Below are positions 46,601-58,208 of a DNA stretch of 64,000 nucleotides, piece after piece. Position numbers and translations under genes: made by a program. The DNA comes from Lomentospora prolificans (lineage: Eukaryota > Ascomycota > Sordariomycetes > Microascales > Microascaceae), in assembly GCA_029532625.1 (NCBI GenBank), contig JARFXM010000003.1:3224001-3288000 (forward strand), in the 5' to 3' direction. Below the pieces are notes generated by a model, which saw only the letters and a program-made list of their open reading frames with translations, did not search any database and was not told the origin of the DNA. Each line of letters begins with the position of its first letter. Position 1 is the first letter of the stretch.

Positions 46601-47555
46601 TATGTCATAGGGTGCATCCCCGAGAGGCCTGCGCTCCTTCTCTCAGACCCCGGACTTCTCCTTCGGGCTGTTCCGTCCCAAGCTCGACCGAAGAAACCCT
46701 TTGTCCCTCTTGTTATTATTGGGATGCGTGTGTAGCTGTGTGTAGTGCACCAGTCGACAAAGTTTTAGGAACACTCTTGCAATCCGCCTCAGATTAATGG
46801 GGCTAGGCCAGATGAGAACCCTGTGGGCCATCAGCAGCATTAGACATAGAAACCTTCAATATATCTTGATTTCGCCTTCTGGTGGGTCTCAACTGCTGAA
46901 GTTGGCGACTTGAACTCTGGACACTGACCTACGGAAGTCGGATCTGGTGCCGAGACTGTCTGGCCGCGGTTTTCTCCACTAGTCTCCGTACTCTGGGATT
47001 TCAGGTTTAAAGAAGCCTTGTGCAAGTGCCGGGCAAGCTCACCTCGCTCTTATCTCGGCAACAATTCCACAACCTCTGGCAATTGAGGAAAGGGCTGGCC
47101 CTTTTGATGAGTACGCCAAGGAGTAGCTGTTCCCAAGGGTTGAAGCTGTGAAGCGCTGCAATCCATTACCCGTAACATGCGCAAGTTATGGCTCGTTCTT
47201 TCTAGCCAGCATTTTGGCAAGGAAATCGCTATGATATAGTGGACTAACGGCCCTTTATTGCCCTGAATGGCTATGAGGGCGAGCCAGGCACTGAGAGATT
47301 TGTTTGGAAACAATGCAATGTGAGAGGCATTGGCTATGCACTAATACACTATTTCATATATACTTAGACATTATGTATATATATATTTTTTTTTAAAAAA
47401 AAAAAGAACGCCGACGGGTCTTGAACGCCTAAACGCGGTACTCCAGATGCAAGCCGCGATCCGAAACAATGAGTTCTCTCAAGGAAACGATTCTAATCCC
47501 AGCCAATACCTCTGTAACCCTAATTCGCCAGAGTGGCATCCGCTTACCATGCATA
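43661..47555. other. Intergenic, 3.9 kb
   Basis: No recognised gene. A (GA)n microsatellite lies at 44371-44389. A TATAAAA at about 45706 on the plus strand has no convincing frame after it. A T/A run (about 47387-47405) lies near the end. Open frames of up to 153 codons on both strands lack domains and splice structure. Part of the left end is the promoter of the gene at 42896-43660. Confidence 0.4.
44371..44389. repeat. (GA)n microsatellite
   Basis: Nineteen bases of perfect GA dinucleotide repeat in intergenic DNA. Confidence 0.8.
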
Positions 47556-48841
47556 CTATAGATGCCAAAGTCCTATGAGGCCCATGAAGAGAACGACCAG
47601 AGAACCTCTGCTCCTAGAAGCGGCAGAGTCTGGAGGCTGCTTCTGAACTAGGTCCGTTTCCGTCGGCGAAGCTAAGGTGCAACTCGCTGTTCCACACGAA
47701 TACCCGTCCGGGCAACATCCTGCCACAGGGCCCCCTTCGTCGCCGCACATGAACCATCCGTTAGCGCACTCTGCAGATGTTTGCCCTGGTATATCGGCAA
47801 GGGGAACGGCGATTGTGACACCATTTGTAATAATGGTTGTCATAGGTGTCGGGGGGCACGATGTCTCCTTGCAATCACGGCCAGTCTGGCAGCATCCGCC
47901 TCCGGCCCGAGCGAGACAGGCATAAAACCCAGTGGGACAGAAAGCCCCCGAGGCAGTCGTAATATCTGAATCGTCAGTTTCACTAAGGGTCGGACGAAAC
48001 GGGGCCCCAACCCCCCCAGTAGTGGATTCGGATTCGGTTACGACCTGGGTTGTCGTTTTCGTGACGGGGTCCGGCTTGTTAGTGATGGTGGTCACGATTG
48101 TGACTACGACGGTTGAAGGTGAACCGTCCACTATCGTCGTGGAGGTTGTGGTGATAGTTGTCCCTGACGACCCTGAATCGGAGGATGAAGGAAGAACACC
48201 TAAGCCCGGCTATTAGTTATTTAAATTGTAGCACGAAACCCTCCAATATGCTCACATCCAAGGCCTTTGCATATGTATCCGGCAATACAGCAGCCTCCTC
48301 CGAGCTCAGCAGGGCATGTAACTGCGGTGGCAGGGCATGAACCAACACCGCCGCTGCAATCTATGCCTTTCGGACAACATGCGACGTTGCCGACCGTTGA
48401 GTCGTCCACCTTGACGCACTCTTCCTCTGCAAAGCAGCACTTATTCGGGAATCCGATGCCCGAGCAGCTGCTCATATCGGGCGGACAAGACTCTCTTCTC
48501 TGGAGGAGTTTCAGCGCTTCTGCGGCTCTCCTAAACGCATTTGGCTCCTCCCCATGGGTTTTGAAAATCGGCCTAAATGAACTGTTGTCTGTTCTTCTTG
48601 GCGTTTCTCCTTCTCGGTCCAAGCGTGCCGCGAGTGCGGCTTCTCGGGGAGATAATAACGCTTCGTCATAGCTGTAAATCGGTTCATATGCGACGTATTC
48701 GGGGAAGAACTTGGCGCCGCTGTCGGGGGGCATCTTCCGGATAGCAGTCGGGACCTGATCTGCGCCTTGGGCTGTGACGTGCGCTACTACTAATAGTAGT
48801 AAGGCGGGTGGTAGCCCAAGGAACTTATGGTACAGATTCAT
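47556..48841 (-). CDS. Cys-rich secreted, probably GPI-anchored protein, 409 aa
   Basis: Exons (minus): 48841-48256 and 48199-47556 (1230 nt); the 56-nt intron has CTAAT. The joint splits a Cys codon (T|GT), so splicing restores GLGC-VLPSSS. Signal peptide about 1-24 (FLGLPPALLLLVVAHVTAQ). After a charged linker come repeated CC modules: CPPDMSSCSGIGFPNKCC, ACCPKGIDC, GGCCIAGYIC in the first half and GGCCQTGRDC, GCCPDGYSC in the second. A long Thr/Ser/Val stretch (TTTSTTIVDGSPSTVVV) separates them, likely O-glycosylated. The end is hydrophobic (GSLVVLFMGLIGLWHL), like a GPI signal. This pattern is common among filamentous-fungal surface proteins of unknown role. I see no enzyme domain. Confidence 0.88.
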
Positions 48842-49387
48842 AGCAGTTTCTTGTTGTTTGGGAACTCAGAATTGCGAAATCGCGGGCAGCATCTACTATT
48901 GAGAGTATGGAAGGTCAATGTTGGTGGTTGTAAAGCCAGGGCGATGGAGCTCAGTCTTGGTTGCCATGGCGGAGGGTTGGGGAACGAAGTAAACAAAAAG
49001 TGAGCTGGGGATACTAGGTGACTAAGCAACTCCGATCCTCACTACACATTCACCCTCCACGGTATAGTATGGTTGACACCGAGATGCTGTGCCTGTCATT
49101 GAGTGAACTGAGACCAACCGAATCGATAATTTATGAAATACGGTGGAGTTGAGGATATCTGAGGATTGTTGATCTACTTAATATAGCTGACGAGCTGGTT
49201 TGAGCCTGGGCCCCGCACTTTAAATCCATGGGCGAGTAATCATGTTGTATCTATCTATACATACACACAGAGTACCTCACGATAGTTCTCTTCGAAAGAT
49301 TGGGGAGGAGCACGTGAAAGAGGAATCAAATAGAGGTAGAGGAGGCCAAAAAAAAAAGAAAAATAATAATCTTGTAGAACGCGCCTA
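48842..49387. other. Promoter of the Cys-rich gene and 3' side of the tRNA
   Basis: 546 bp. Contains the Pol III terminator T runs of the tRNA at its right end (49348-49363). Nothing else recognised. Confidence 0.4.
49348..49363 (-). terminator. Pol III terminator of tRNA-Arg
   Basis: On the minus strand TTTTT-C-TTTTTTTTTT begins about 25 nt after the tRNA 3' end. A run of T is the RNA polymerase III stop signal. Confidence 0.75.
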
Positions 49388-49468
49388 CGACCCCGGCAGG
49401 ATTCGAACCTGCAATCTTTAGAGAGTTTCTAACCGAAATCTAACGCCTTACCATTAGGCCACAAGGCC
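49388..49468 (-). tRNA. tRNA-Arg(TCG) with a 9-nt intron
   Basis: Cloverleaf folds by hand. Acceptor stem GGCCTTG/CGGGGTC (with G-T pairs); D stem GCCT/AGGC around AATGGTA; anticodon stem TTAGA/TCTAA with anticodon TCG; T arm GCAGG-TTCGAAT-CCTGC; discriminator G. Between position 37 and 38 there are nine extra bases (TTAGAAACT), the standard site of a tRNA intron. Mature length is 72 nt. It reads CGA codons. It lies alone between two protein genes, with internal A and B boxes. Confidence 0.93.
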
Positions 49469-49754
49469 AGCGAATAAAAGAGTTTGGGCTTAATTGTTAG
49501 AAAGAATCTTCTCCGGTGGGGCTGCCGGGCTATTCGAGATTCGAAACGTAATGAACCCACTTTCGACTCTGAGCATCGGATCCTGAGCGCTGGCCGAGGT
49601 GGTTTCGGGACGCCAATTTTGAAGCCTCGAAGAGAGAGATGGAAGTGATGAACGTGGCGGATAAAGCAGCTATGGTAGCTCAGAGTCTATCTAGTGTTAC
49701 ACATATTATACAGCGTATTATACATACGTAATTATACATGCCTATTCAATGCTC

Positions 49755-51398
49755 TTAGAATAGCCCTTCCTCTTCAACGCGTTTTGCGGACTCCCTCTTC
49801 TCAGCTAAACTCCCATCTTGTTCCATTTGTGCGTCCCCGCTGACGTTCACTGGAGCTGGGTCCTCCTTTTTCGGTTGTCGAATGCGAAGGAAAGCGTTGC
49901 AAAGAACACCGCCCGCGACACTCACATTCAAAGAGTCCACCGACGTGTTCGATGTCGTTCCTGGTATAGAAATCTCGTAGTCCGCTTCACGACGAAGCGC
50001 CCAAGGCAGTCCTTGACCCTCGCTTCCAAGCACCAGGACACAAGGAGCTGCGCTCAAAGGGTTCTGCTCCTCCACCTGATCTAGTGTGATCTTCCTCGCA
50101 TCTTTCCTCGAGGTTAGTGGCGCCGCAGCGTAGATACGCCAGCCTGCCGCTTTGGAACCCGAAATGAAGTCGATCGCAGAATCTACAGTAACAAGTGGAA
50201 TTTCTTCCGCGGCTCCTGCTGAGGCTTTAAGGACCACTGGTGTAAGACTTGCCGAGCCATGCCTTGTGATGGCGACGGCGCTCACACCAAGAAACCTGGC
50301 GGTCCTGAGTAGTGCACCCATATTTCCCGGATCTAAGACCTCATTCAACAGGAGTACCAAGGGCTTCTGGAGCTTTCGATTTTGGTAGTAAAGTACTGAG
50401 TCGGTACCGTTAATCGCCTCTTCCTCTGCTGACTGCCGGCCGAGGGTAACAGCGAAGGCAGGCTTCCATGGATTGCCGATTAAGGGACCTAGGGAGGAAA
50501 CCGGTATCTGCGGCAGAGGCGAAGCCTCTAGGACGTAGCCGTTGTGCGGCCTACCGCCACTCATCTTGTCCATCAAAGCTTTCCCGGCATCTTTAACGAC
50601 AGTAACCGGTATACGTTTCGCCTTGACTAGGGATCTCAGCGACTCGTAGTCCTGTTGGCGCTTCTCACCCTCCAAGATGTAAAGATGATAAGATTTCCGC
50701 TTTCCCATCGCCAGTGCAGCCTTGACGACCGACTTGCCGAAGAGAAACTGAGACGCGGCCGTAGTATATCTCACGGAGATCGGGTGTTTGTTTTTCTTTG
50801 GGCCTCTCTGCTTGGTGTCCTCCTCGAACTCATGGCGGGCTCTCTCAATATTCGTTTGGCTTTTCTCACTAGTGGACTTATTCCAACGACTTTTAGCCTC
50901 AGTACGTTGGGATGATGGTTCAGTGCGACGTTGACCGCGAGGTGTCGCCTTCACTCTGGCCTCTTCGTGAGCCTTCTGATTGGAAGCAAGAATCGAGGTG
51001 GCCTTGTCTTTCAAATCGCCAAACTTCATTCGATATACAAGACTCTTCTTGCCAAAATTGGACTCAGGGTTATGGAATCGCTTTCGTCGGGACTGTCTCC
51101 CCGCGGTGGACTCGGTATCCTCGTTAACGATCGCATCGCGAACCTCTTTAGCTGTCAAGTTGCGTGATCTGTCTCGCGCATCATTGGCAGGTCGGCCATT
51201 CGGACTAGTTGTTGGTCGGCCACGCTCCCCTCTCACACGACCTCGCGCTCGGTGTGCCCCAGGGTCGGAACGATGAATACCCCGGTGGATGGCAGAAAGA
51301 GAGGACGCGAAGGCAGCATTTCGAGGGCGCGACAGGAGGCGATTCCAGAAAGAATAGCTGGGAGTGGCTTGAGTCGTGAGTCGCAAAGCCGAGATCAT
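49755..51398 (-). CDS. mrm1: Mitochondrial 21S/16S rRNA 2'-O-ribose methyltransferase (Mrm1/Pet56)
   Basis: Single exon, 547 aa. Arg-rich mitochondrial presequence (MISALRLTTQATPSYSFWNR, NAAFASSLSAIHRGIHR), then about 150 residues of basic, disordered linker. A SpoU substrate-binding domain follows (about 212-300: LFGKSVVKAALAMGKRKSYHLY, RPHNGYVLEA). The SPOUT knot has motif 1 NEVLDPGNMGALLRTA (352-367), motif 2 VLGSEGQGLP (456-465) and motif 3 IPG...SLNVSVAGGVLCNAF (478-503). Pet56 methylates the peptidyl-transferase-loop G of mitochondrial large-subunit rRNA using SAM. The protein is longer than the yeast one because of the linker. Divergent from the mit1 gene. Confidence 0.94.
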   Translation of the reverse strand: MISALRLTTQATPSYSFWNRLLSRPRNAAFASSLSAIHRGIHRSDPGAHRARGRVRGERGRPTTSPNGRPANDARDRSRNLTAKEVRDAIVNEDTESTAGRQSRRKRFHNPESNFGKKSLVYRMKFGDLKDKATSILASNQKAHEEARVKATPRGQRRTEPSSQRTEAKSRWNKSTSEKSQTNIERARHEFEEDTKQRGPKKNKHPISVRYTTAASQFLFGKSVVKAALAMGKRKSYHLYILEGEKRQQDYESLRSLVKAKRIPVTVVKDAGKALMDKMSGGRPHNGYVLEASPLPQIPVSSLGPLIGNPWKPAFAVTLGRQSAEEEAINGTDSVLYYQNRKLQKPLVLLLNEVLDPGNMGALLRTARFLGVSAVAITRHGSASLTPVVLKASAGAAEEIPLVTVDSAIDFISGSKAAGWRIYAAAPLTSRKDARKITLDQVEEQNPLSAAPCVLVLGSEGQGLPWALRREADYEISIPGTTSNTSVDSLNVSVAGGVLCNAFLRIRQPKKEDPAPVNVSGDAQMEQDGSLAEKRESAKRVEEEGLF

Positions 51399-51905
51399 CG
51401 CACGGGGAAGGCACGGACCTGAGGCCGCGTGCTGAGATGGGGAATAGGTAGCGCTGGATTTTGTTCGAGGTCCGAAGATATGAAAAGGATGCGATCCGGA
51501 CGATGTCCCAAGTTCCGCCTTCCGAAATTAAATGGTTCTGTTTTGTGCTGGCTGGCTATCGCTGGGGCACCGCACCTTCTACGAATTGAATGAATCACTC
51601 TGGAGAAAAAATAATTACAGCCGGGATTTAGCCTCGCCCCTGGCCAGCGGCAGGCGTGCCCCACTACCCACAGCACAGCACCTGCTCCACGTGGAGCAAC
51701 GCGTTATTGATTAATTGAACTTCGAGAGAGTCCTCCCGCGAGCAAACTCGCCATTCTTTTCAATTTCAATTCCCACGCTCATATAACCCCATTCTCACAC
51801 CGATGCTTGATTTCCACTTTCCGTGTTCTTCGACGCGAATCCTGTAGTCGCCGACGGTCGGAACCAAACGTCATTTCCGGGCTTTTCACTCCAGTCTCAA
51901 ACCCC
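51399..51905. promoter_or_regulatory. Divergent promoter mrm1 / mit1
   Basis: 507 bp. It holds a perfect 16-bp palindrome TGCTCCACGTGGAGCA (51683-51698, CACGTG core), directly followed by AACGCGTT, an MCB box (51699-51704). The palindrome is about 215 bp before the mit1 ATG and 285 bp before that of mrm1. Confidence 0.5.
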
Positions 51906-54900
51906 ATGGAGCCTGACTCCGACGTGCTGGAGCTCTCAAATACCGACACCTTGAGTCAGGCAAAGGTATCGACGATATCTAAGAGCTCCGTATATGATCA
52001 TCCTTTGCCTACGCGACCGGTACGCATCGAGGTAGTCCTACCGTCAATCGCGCCTTCTGTTCGAGACGAATATGTCGACCTTCAGAGCAACGTCGTAGAG
52101 TGTGTGGTAGCTGAAGTTAAGACAGCGGATGCGGGCGATACTTGGTATCAAGTCGAGTTCCGAGACGGGCGCCATAATATCGTGAGTTACGCGCTTGCCT
52201 CCTCTGGCTTTTTACACTTGGACCATGTTGTCTCTAACATACCTTCTTAATACAGGTGCCCTTCGATGAAGTCGTTCAGCTTGAAGGCGGCGCAGACGCG
52301 CTCGATTCCTACCAACTTAGGACCAGTATCGAATCAAACCAGCGACCTCTCAAACGAAGGAGACTTTCGAACGAGCTCTACGAAGCTAATGGAGTGGAAT
52401 CGGACCGGATCAACATTGAGGAATCAGAGGACGACGAGGAAGACTTTGGTGATAGCGACGAGGAGGAGCTTCCCGTTGTCCGCCGATCTTCAAGACGCAC
52501 TCTCCGCCAGAAGAGACCGGTATCTTATAATCTTGATAACTGGCTAGCCCAAGGCGAGATGGGACTAGCAAAGCGGCGCGAACTACAACCACGCAGACTG
52601 ACGAGCCTCGCCCTTTCAAGAAACGGTGAAGACGATGCGGATGAGCTCGCCGGGGAACCCACTTCTTTTCAACAATCCTCCAGCGATGACGACGATGATT
52701 TCCAGATGGTAAGGTCCGACCTAGCTCCGGCTCCGAAGCGAAATCGAGCCAAGAGGAAGTCCCGGCGTCTCCAGTCGAAAGCGTCCATAGTGATTCCGTC
52801 TCACTCTCGTGGCTCCTCAATCGAATTTGAGCGTCCCCGTCGGTCGGGGAGATCCACTCGAAATACCAAGGTTATGACAGACTCCGCCCTAATGGACGTA
52901 GACTCCTTTTACATATCTGACGATAAAACTTCGGGCGTCCCGAGGGTTGCCTCCATTAAAGAAATCTTCAGACCTCTTCCGAGTACATCCGACTTCGTTC
53001 AGTACCACATGCTCATATGTGACGTCTGCAACCAGCAAGCATCGCATAAAAGGGGGTCCCTGATATATTGCCAAGGTTGTACCTTGAGCTTTCATAAAAC
53101 TTGCATCGGTATTCGGCAGGGCAGGGAACATGTTGTCACTAAGGTAGGAGAGGATAATTTTGTCTTCCAATGCAAGTTTTGCGTTGGGCGCCTAGGCGCA
53201 AAGGATCCTGCGGCCCGGCAAAGTATGTGTCAAGGGTGTAAGCAGGACGGGCTTTCATGCGCTCCCTTTTCTGAGAAGAAATCTGCGAGGCAAGAGGAAG
53301 AGCTACGACAACAAAACGGAGGCGTCGATCCGGTCACAGACGTCGCGGCACCTCTCCTTAATAACCCGGACAACATCCTATTCCGATGCATCGGCTGCCG
53401 GAGGCCTTGGCATATTGAGCATCTCCCTACAACCCGTACCCTAGAGTCTGACTTGGCCGACGTTAAGCATGAGAGGTTCAAAGAGTACTCTGTGGACTGG
53501 AAATGTAACGAATGTTCTTCTATGAGCCGCAAGATTGAATCTCTCGTCGCTTGGCGACCCGCCAATCAGGATGCCCCAGCCACTAGCCGTCTGGTTTATA
53601 CCGATGTTGGCTACGACGACAAGGAATACCTTGTTAAGTGGGAGGGTTTATCCTACTTTCACTGCAGCTGGATGCCGGGAGCTTGGATCTACGGTGTGGC
53701 AAATGCTGTTATGCGCACCGCCTTTAGTAAGCGAGCCGTTCAGAATAGCCTCCTTTGCCTCACAAGTAAGGAAGCAATCCCCGAGGAATATCTTCGCCCG
53801 GATATCATTTTCCAAGCGAAATACCATCACGCTCCCCTGCGGGCAAGAAACAAAGAAGAAGAGCTATCTCTTATATCCCACGTCTCAAAGATCTACGTGA
53901 AGTTTGAAGGGCTCAGGTACGATGATGTTGTTTGGGATTCCCCCCCGAGTAAAGATTCGGGTGCAATCTACGCCGCTTTCGAATCGGCGTTTATAGAATA
54001 TGCGAACGGTCTCTACTTCCGACCCGACAACCCTTCGAAAATGAGAGAGCGGGTTCGACAATTCAAAGAAGCATCCTTCAAAGACGAGATTGAACTCGCA
54101 GAACAGCCCCCTGGGTTACGAGGGAAATTGATGAAGTACCAGCTTCAGGGAGTCAACTGGATGCTCCACCGGTACCACCAAAGCGAAAATGCGATCCTAG
54201 CGGACGAGATGGGGCTTGGCAAGACAGTTCAAGTGATCTCTCTCATAACTACCCTTGCTTTTAAGAGCCCTAGATGCTGGCCTTTTCTCATTGTGGTCCC
54301 TAATTCTACGTGCCCTAACTGGAGGAGGGAGATTAAACACTGGGCACCGGATCTTCGGGTAGTGGCCTACCATGGAGGCAAGACGGCTCAAGAGCTTGCC
54401 TATAAATACGAACTCTTCCCTAACGGCTCGAGAGAGCTTAGAGCCCATGTTGTTGTCATGTCATACGACTCTGCGCAGGATGACAGGACGCGTGGCCTAT
54501 TCAAGTCGGTCCACTGGGCTGGAGTTGTTATTGACGAGGGTCAGCGCCTGAAGAACGATAAAAACCTGCTCTACGTTGCATTACAAGGAATGAACTTTCC
54601 ATTCAAACTGCTTCTCACTGGTACACCACTCCAGAATAACAAACGCGAACTTTTCAACCTGCTACAGTTTGTTGACCCCCAGTACGGTGCAGCCGAAATG
54701 GATGAGAAATATGAAGTCTTGACTACGGAAAATGTACGGGAGCTCCATAGCATTATCAGCCCATATTTTCTCAGGCGGACCAAGGCCGGTGTCCTTAAGT
54801 TCCTACCTGGAATGGCCCAGATCATCATTCCTGTCACTATGACCGTTTTACAGGAGAAGCTCTGCAAGAGCATCATGGCAAAGAACCCAGACCTGATTCG

Positions 54901-56941
54901 GGCCATTTTCTCAAATAGTAAAATTGCCGCAAAGGAACGAGGCTCTCTCAACAACATTCTCATGCAGTTACGAAAGTGCCTCTGCCACCCTTTCATCTAC
55001 TCCGAGGCCATCGAAGAGCGGGATGTCAATGCTAAGAAAATGCACCGCAACTTGGTGGAAGCCTCGGGGAAGCTGCTCCTTTTGGAATTGATGCTTCCAA
55101 AGCTTAAGGAACAAGGCCATCGTGTTCTTATTTTCTCGCAATTCCTCGCCCAGCTTGATATTGTCGAGGACTTCCTCGCCGGCATGGAACTGAGCTATAG
55201 GAGGCTAGATGGCAGCATGTCGAGCTTGGAAAAGCAAAAGCGTATAGACGCTTTCAATGCGCCCGGCTCAGACATATTTGCTTTCCTCCTATCAACCCGA
55301 GCTGGTGGAGTCGGAATTAACCTCGCTACAGCCGATACCGTCATCATTATGGATCCAGATTTCAATCCACATCAGGATCTGCAGGCGCTTTCTCGAGCAC
55401 ACCGCATCGGGCAAAGAAACAGGGTGCTTTGCTTCCAGCTGATGACGCGTAACTCTGTCGAGGAGAAGATCATGCAGATGGGGAAGAAGAAGCTGGCGCT
55501 TGACTATGCCCTGATCGAGCGCATGGATATGGAAGATGCCGGTGACGATTTAGAGGGCATCTTAAGGCATGGTGCCGAAGCTCTATTTAACGACAACGAA
55601 AAGGAAGTTATCCGTTATGATGCAGCATCCGTGGAGAAATTACTAGACAGATCACAGGCTGACAAGGCGAACGAGGACGGTGACACCGAGGAGGGATCCT
55701 TCTCTTATGCTCGGATCTTCTCAGCAGAAACAGGCGATATCGAAGAGGCTGCTTTGGAGCACTTGGACACCCCTGGAGAGCTTCACCAGAGTGTCTGGGA
55801 CGCAATTCTCGCTGAAAGGCAGGCTGAAGCTGAGCGTGCACGAAATATGGCGGTGGAGAAGCTCGGCCGTGGTGGCAGGAAACGCAAGGTAAGTCGTCTT
55901 GGAGGCTTGACGGGGTTGATGCTAATTTGTGGCCCGGGACAGACGGTCAACTATCGGACCAATACGAAACAGGCCTTCGGTCTCGATGCCGCAGATTTAA
56001 GCGACTCTGACCGCGCTGATAAATCCAGTGGCGGTGAATCAGAGCTGTACAACGGCGGAACGAATGACGATCAAGCTTCTGACACGGATTTCGAGGGCCG
56101 GCCATCTGCAGCTACAGGTAAAGAAATATTTTCTAACCGTCGCGTGTCAATTCCCGCCACCAGGCAACCTAAGAATTCGAAGTTTAACAAGGCCAAGAAG
56201 CAGACTCCGTCGCGGCTGAGGGCGCGGCCGATAGGATCCAGTCCGATGCCCTCATTAAAGAGCAAGACGACAAGCGAAAGCGAAATCGAAAGTCCGCGAA
56301 CGTCCAGCCAAAAAACCCCGAACAGGTCCCCCCCCTTGGCTACAACCAACCGACAACCCCAACAATCGCAGGTGCAACCAGGGCATATAAAGCGGGCTGT
56401 CCAACAGGATAAGGGGCTAGCGCCAGCCTGGCTCACTAGCAACGGAGGACTTGGTAACTATCTACCGCCCCATTCGCCAAATCAATATTCGTCTGGTATT
56501 GTAACAAGCCAGCTCTCCCCAACCTACTATATGCCACACACTCTCATGCCGCCGTGGCCGCCTCACAATCATGCTACACAAGCGCATTATACGGTCGTTC
56601 ACCAAAGCAACCAACCATATAGCACCCTCTATCACAGCCGTGCTATGCCGTCGGCTCATTCTACGGTACCGCAACCTTTGGTCCAAGTGCCGCATCACGG
56701 GCCCCAAGAGGCTCAGAGCACATGTCCAGCTCCTTTTCTGTCAAGCCAGCGGCAACAACAAGCGTCCCGAGAGCTGGCAGCGGCCTCGGGAGATTATGCC
56801 TCGCGGAAATCTCAGGTCCGGCTTGCTTTAGATAGTCTAAGGAGTTTGGATATTGCCCCCCAAGTTAAAGAGGAACGTCGCCAGATACTAAAAGCGATGC
56901 TGAGGCGGTTTGAGTTGTTAGAGCAAGGCGATTGCCCTTAG
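51906..56941 (+). CDS. Mit1/Mi-2-like chromatin remodeller (PHD, chromo, SNF2)
   Basis: Exons 51906-52181, 52256-55888, 55943-56941 (4908 nt, 1635 aa). Intron 1 (74 nt) has CTAAC. Intron 2 (54 nt: GTAAGT, GCTAAT, ACAG) is in frame and free of stops. The start at MEPDSDVLEL is the first in-frame ATG. Order: acidic/basic N terminus; PHD-like zinc finger (about 346-403, CDVCNQQ, CQGCTLSFHKTC, CKFC) with a second half-finger (CIGCRRPWHIEHL, CNECSS); a chromodomain (about 539-577, EYLVKWEGLSYFHCSWM) and a second chromo-like piece; the SNF2 ATPase with Walker A DEMGLGKT (742-749), box II DEGQ (852-855), LTGTPLQNN, and a helicase C domain ending SRAHRIGQRNRV. A Ser/Pro/Gln-rich tail follows. The layout matches S. 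pombe Mit1 of the SHREC silencing complex and animal CHD3/4. The exact orthologue name is an inference. Confidence 0.9.
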
Positions 56942-58208
56942 ACTCACGCGTAGACCTAGTGCTCTGCCTTGATTTACACCAGCCGCTCTCCAAATCAGCG
57001 ACCACGGCCGTGGGATGTTTTGCCTTAGTTGCCCCTCAGCCTTGCATCGCGGGTCAGATGCGGGAAGACACGACGGAAGCATCCAGATAAATGAAACTTA
57101 GAGGGTATTGGAGCGGCCATGCCCAAAATATAATAAACCTAAGTGAACACACACCTCCGCGGCTCAACACGCAACCTGTTGGCAATCCACAGTATTAGCC
57201 TATGCCACAAGTGATTCTACCCCGTAACATCTTTCTTCTAGAACATTTCCCATCTCCCCATGCCAAAAAGGCCAAGTGATCCATTGATGCTTTGCAGCCG
57301 CCTCCCAAGACCTACACAACAAGTGTTTGTCACGTGGATACACAAACCCAGAATGCAGGTAACCGAGTCGACCGGTCCCTATCTGACTTCCAGCAAACGC
57401 CTTGTCACAAGAGCAATGAGCTGGCCTGACTAGACTTAGGACCACTAGAGGTAAGATAAAGGACCACCCAAAGTGACCTGGCACCCGGGAACTCCAAGTC
57501 CAGGTGGCCCAATGCGAAAGTCTGGCGTGTGCCTTCCTTAATGCGACTCTCTCAATGCCCTACCACCTGCCACACTGTCGAGGATCTTGACACCGCAGAC
57601 TCACGGCCTTTGTCTGGTTGATTAAGTTTTACAATTGGACAGAAGAATCAACTGCTACTCCCAAGTGAATTGGATGATCTGCCAGTGTGTGAAGGAAAGG
57701 AGCCAAGGGAAGCCATCCAACAGGCAACTAGCATACAAAAGCTAGTTTTCATGAGTGAATTCCCTTTTGACTTCCCTTATTGCTTCCTGGAGCAGCTCCA
57801 GATTACTACCTTTCCTATTCACACACACACACACACGCTCCGTTTGTGATTCACATCTCTTCTAGATTACCTCCTCGCCGTACCTTGGCACATTTTCACA
57901 CCTCCCCTCTTCTATCATCACCTAGACCATATAAATCCCCTCTACTTCTCCTCTCCCTCCCAAACCTATCCTAGAACACTACATTGTCCTTCTACTTCCA
58001 TCCTGTCCTCAGAAGTAGATGACAGAATCCGACCTCAGCACCTAATACTAAATCAACTTTCCACGCTTGACTTTTCTGTCCGCGACTGTCCTACCCTAGT
58101 ACTGCGACACGTCACGGTCAGTCTACAGCTATTCCCAGGGTCGGCTTCCCACCTGATTCCCTTTTACACGATATAGAGCCTGTGTAATCATCCACACGTA
58201 TCGAGAAC
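56942..58208. promoter_or_regulatory. mit1 3' flank; promoter and leader of the CCCH gene
   Basis: 1.27 kb. A (CA)8 run lies at 57820-57836, followed by CT-rich leader-like DNA (57840-58010). One short uORF (58019-58045, eight codons, MTESDLST) lies 163 nt before the main ATG; no other ATG intervenes. A minus frame of 94 codons (57200-57484) has no features. Confidence 0.45.
57820..57836. repeat. (CA)8 microsatellite
   Basis: Seventeen bases of CA repeat in the upstream region of the CCCH gene. Confidence 0.7.

Noticed and set aside
47400..47465. tRNA-like segment on the minus strand (GTTCAAGACC box)
   Set aside because: The T stem does not pair and no acceptor stem or anticodon arm can be built.
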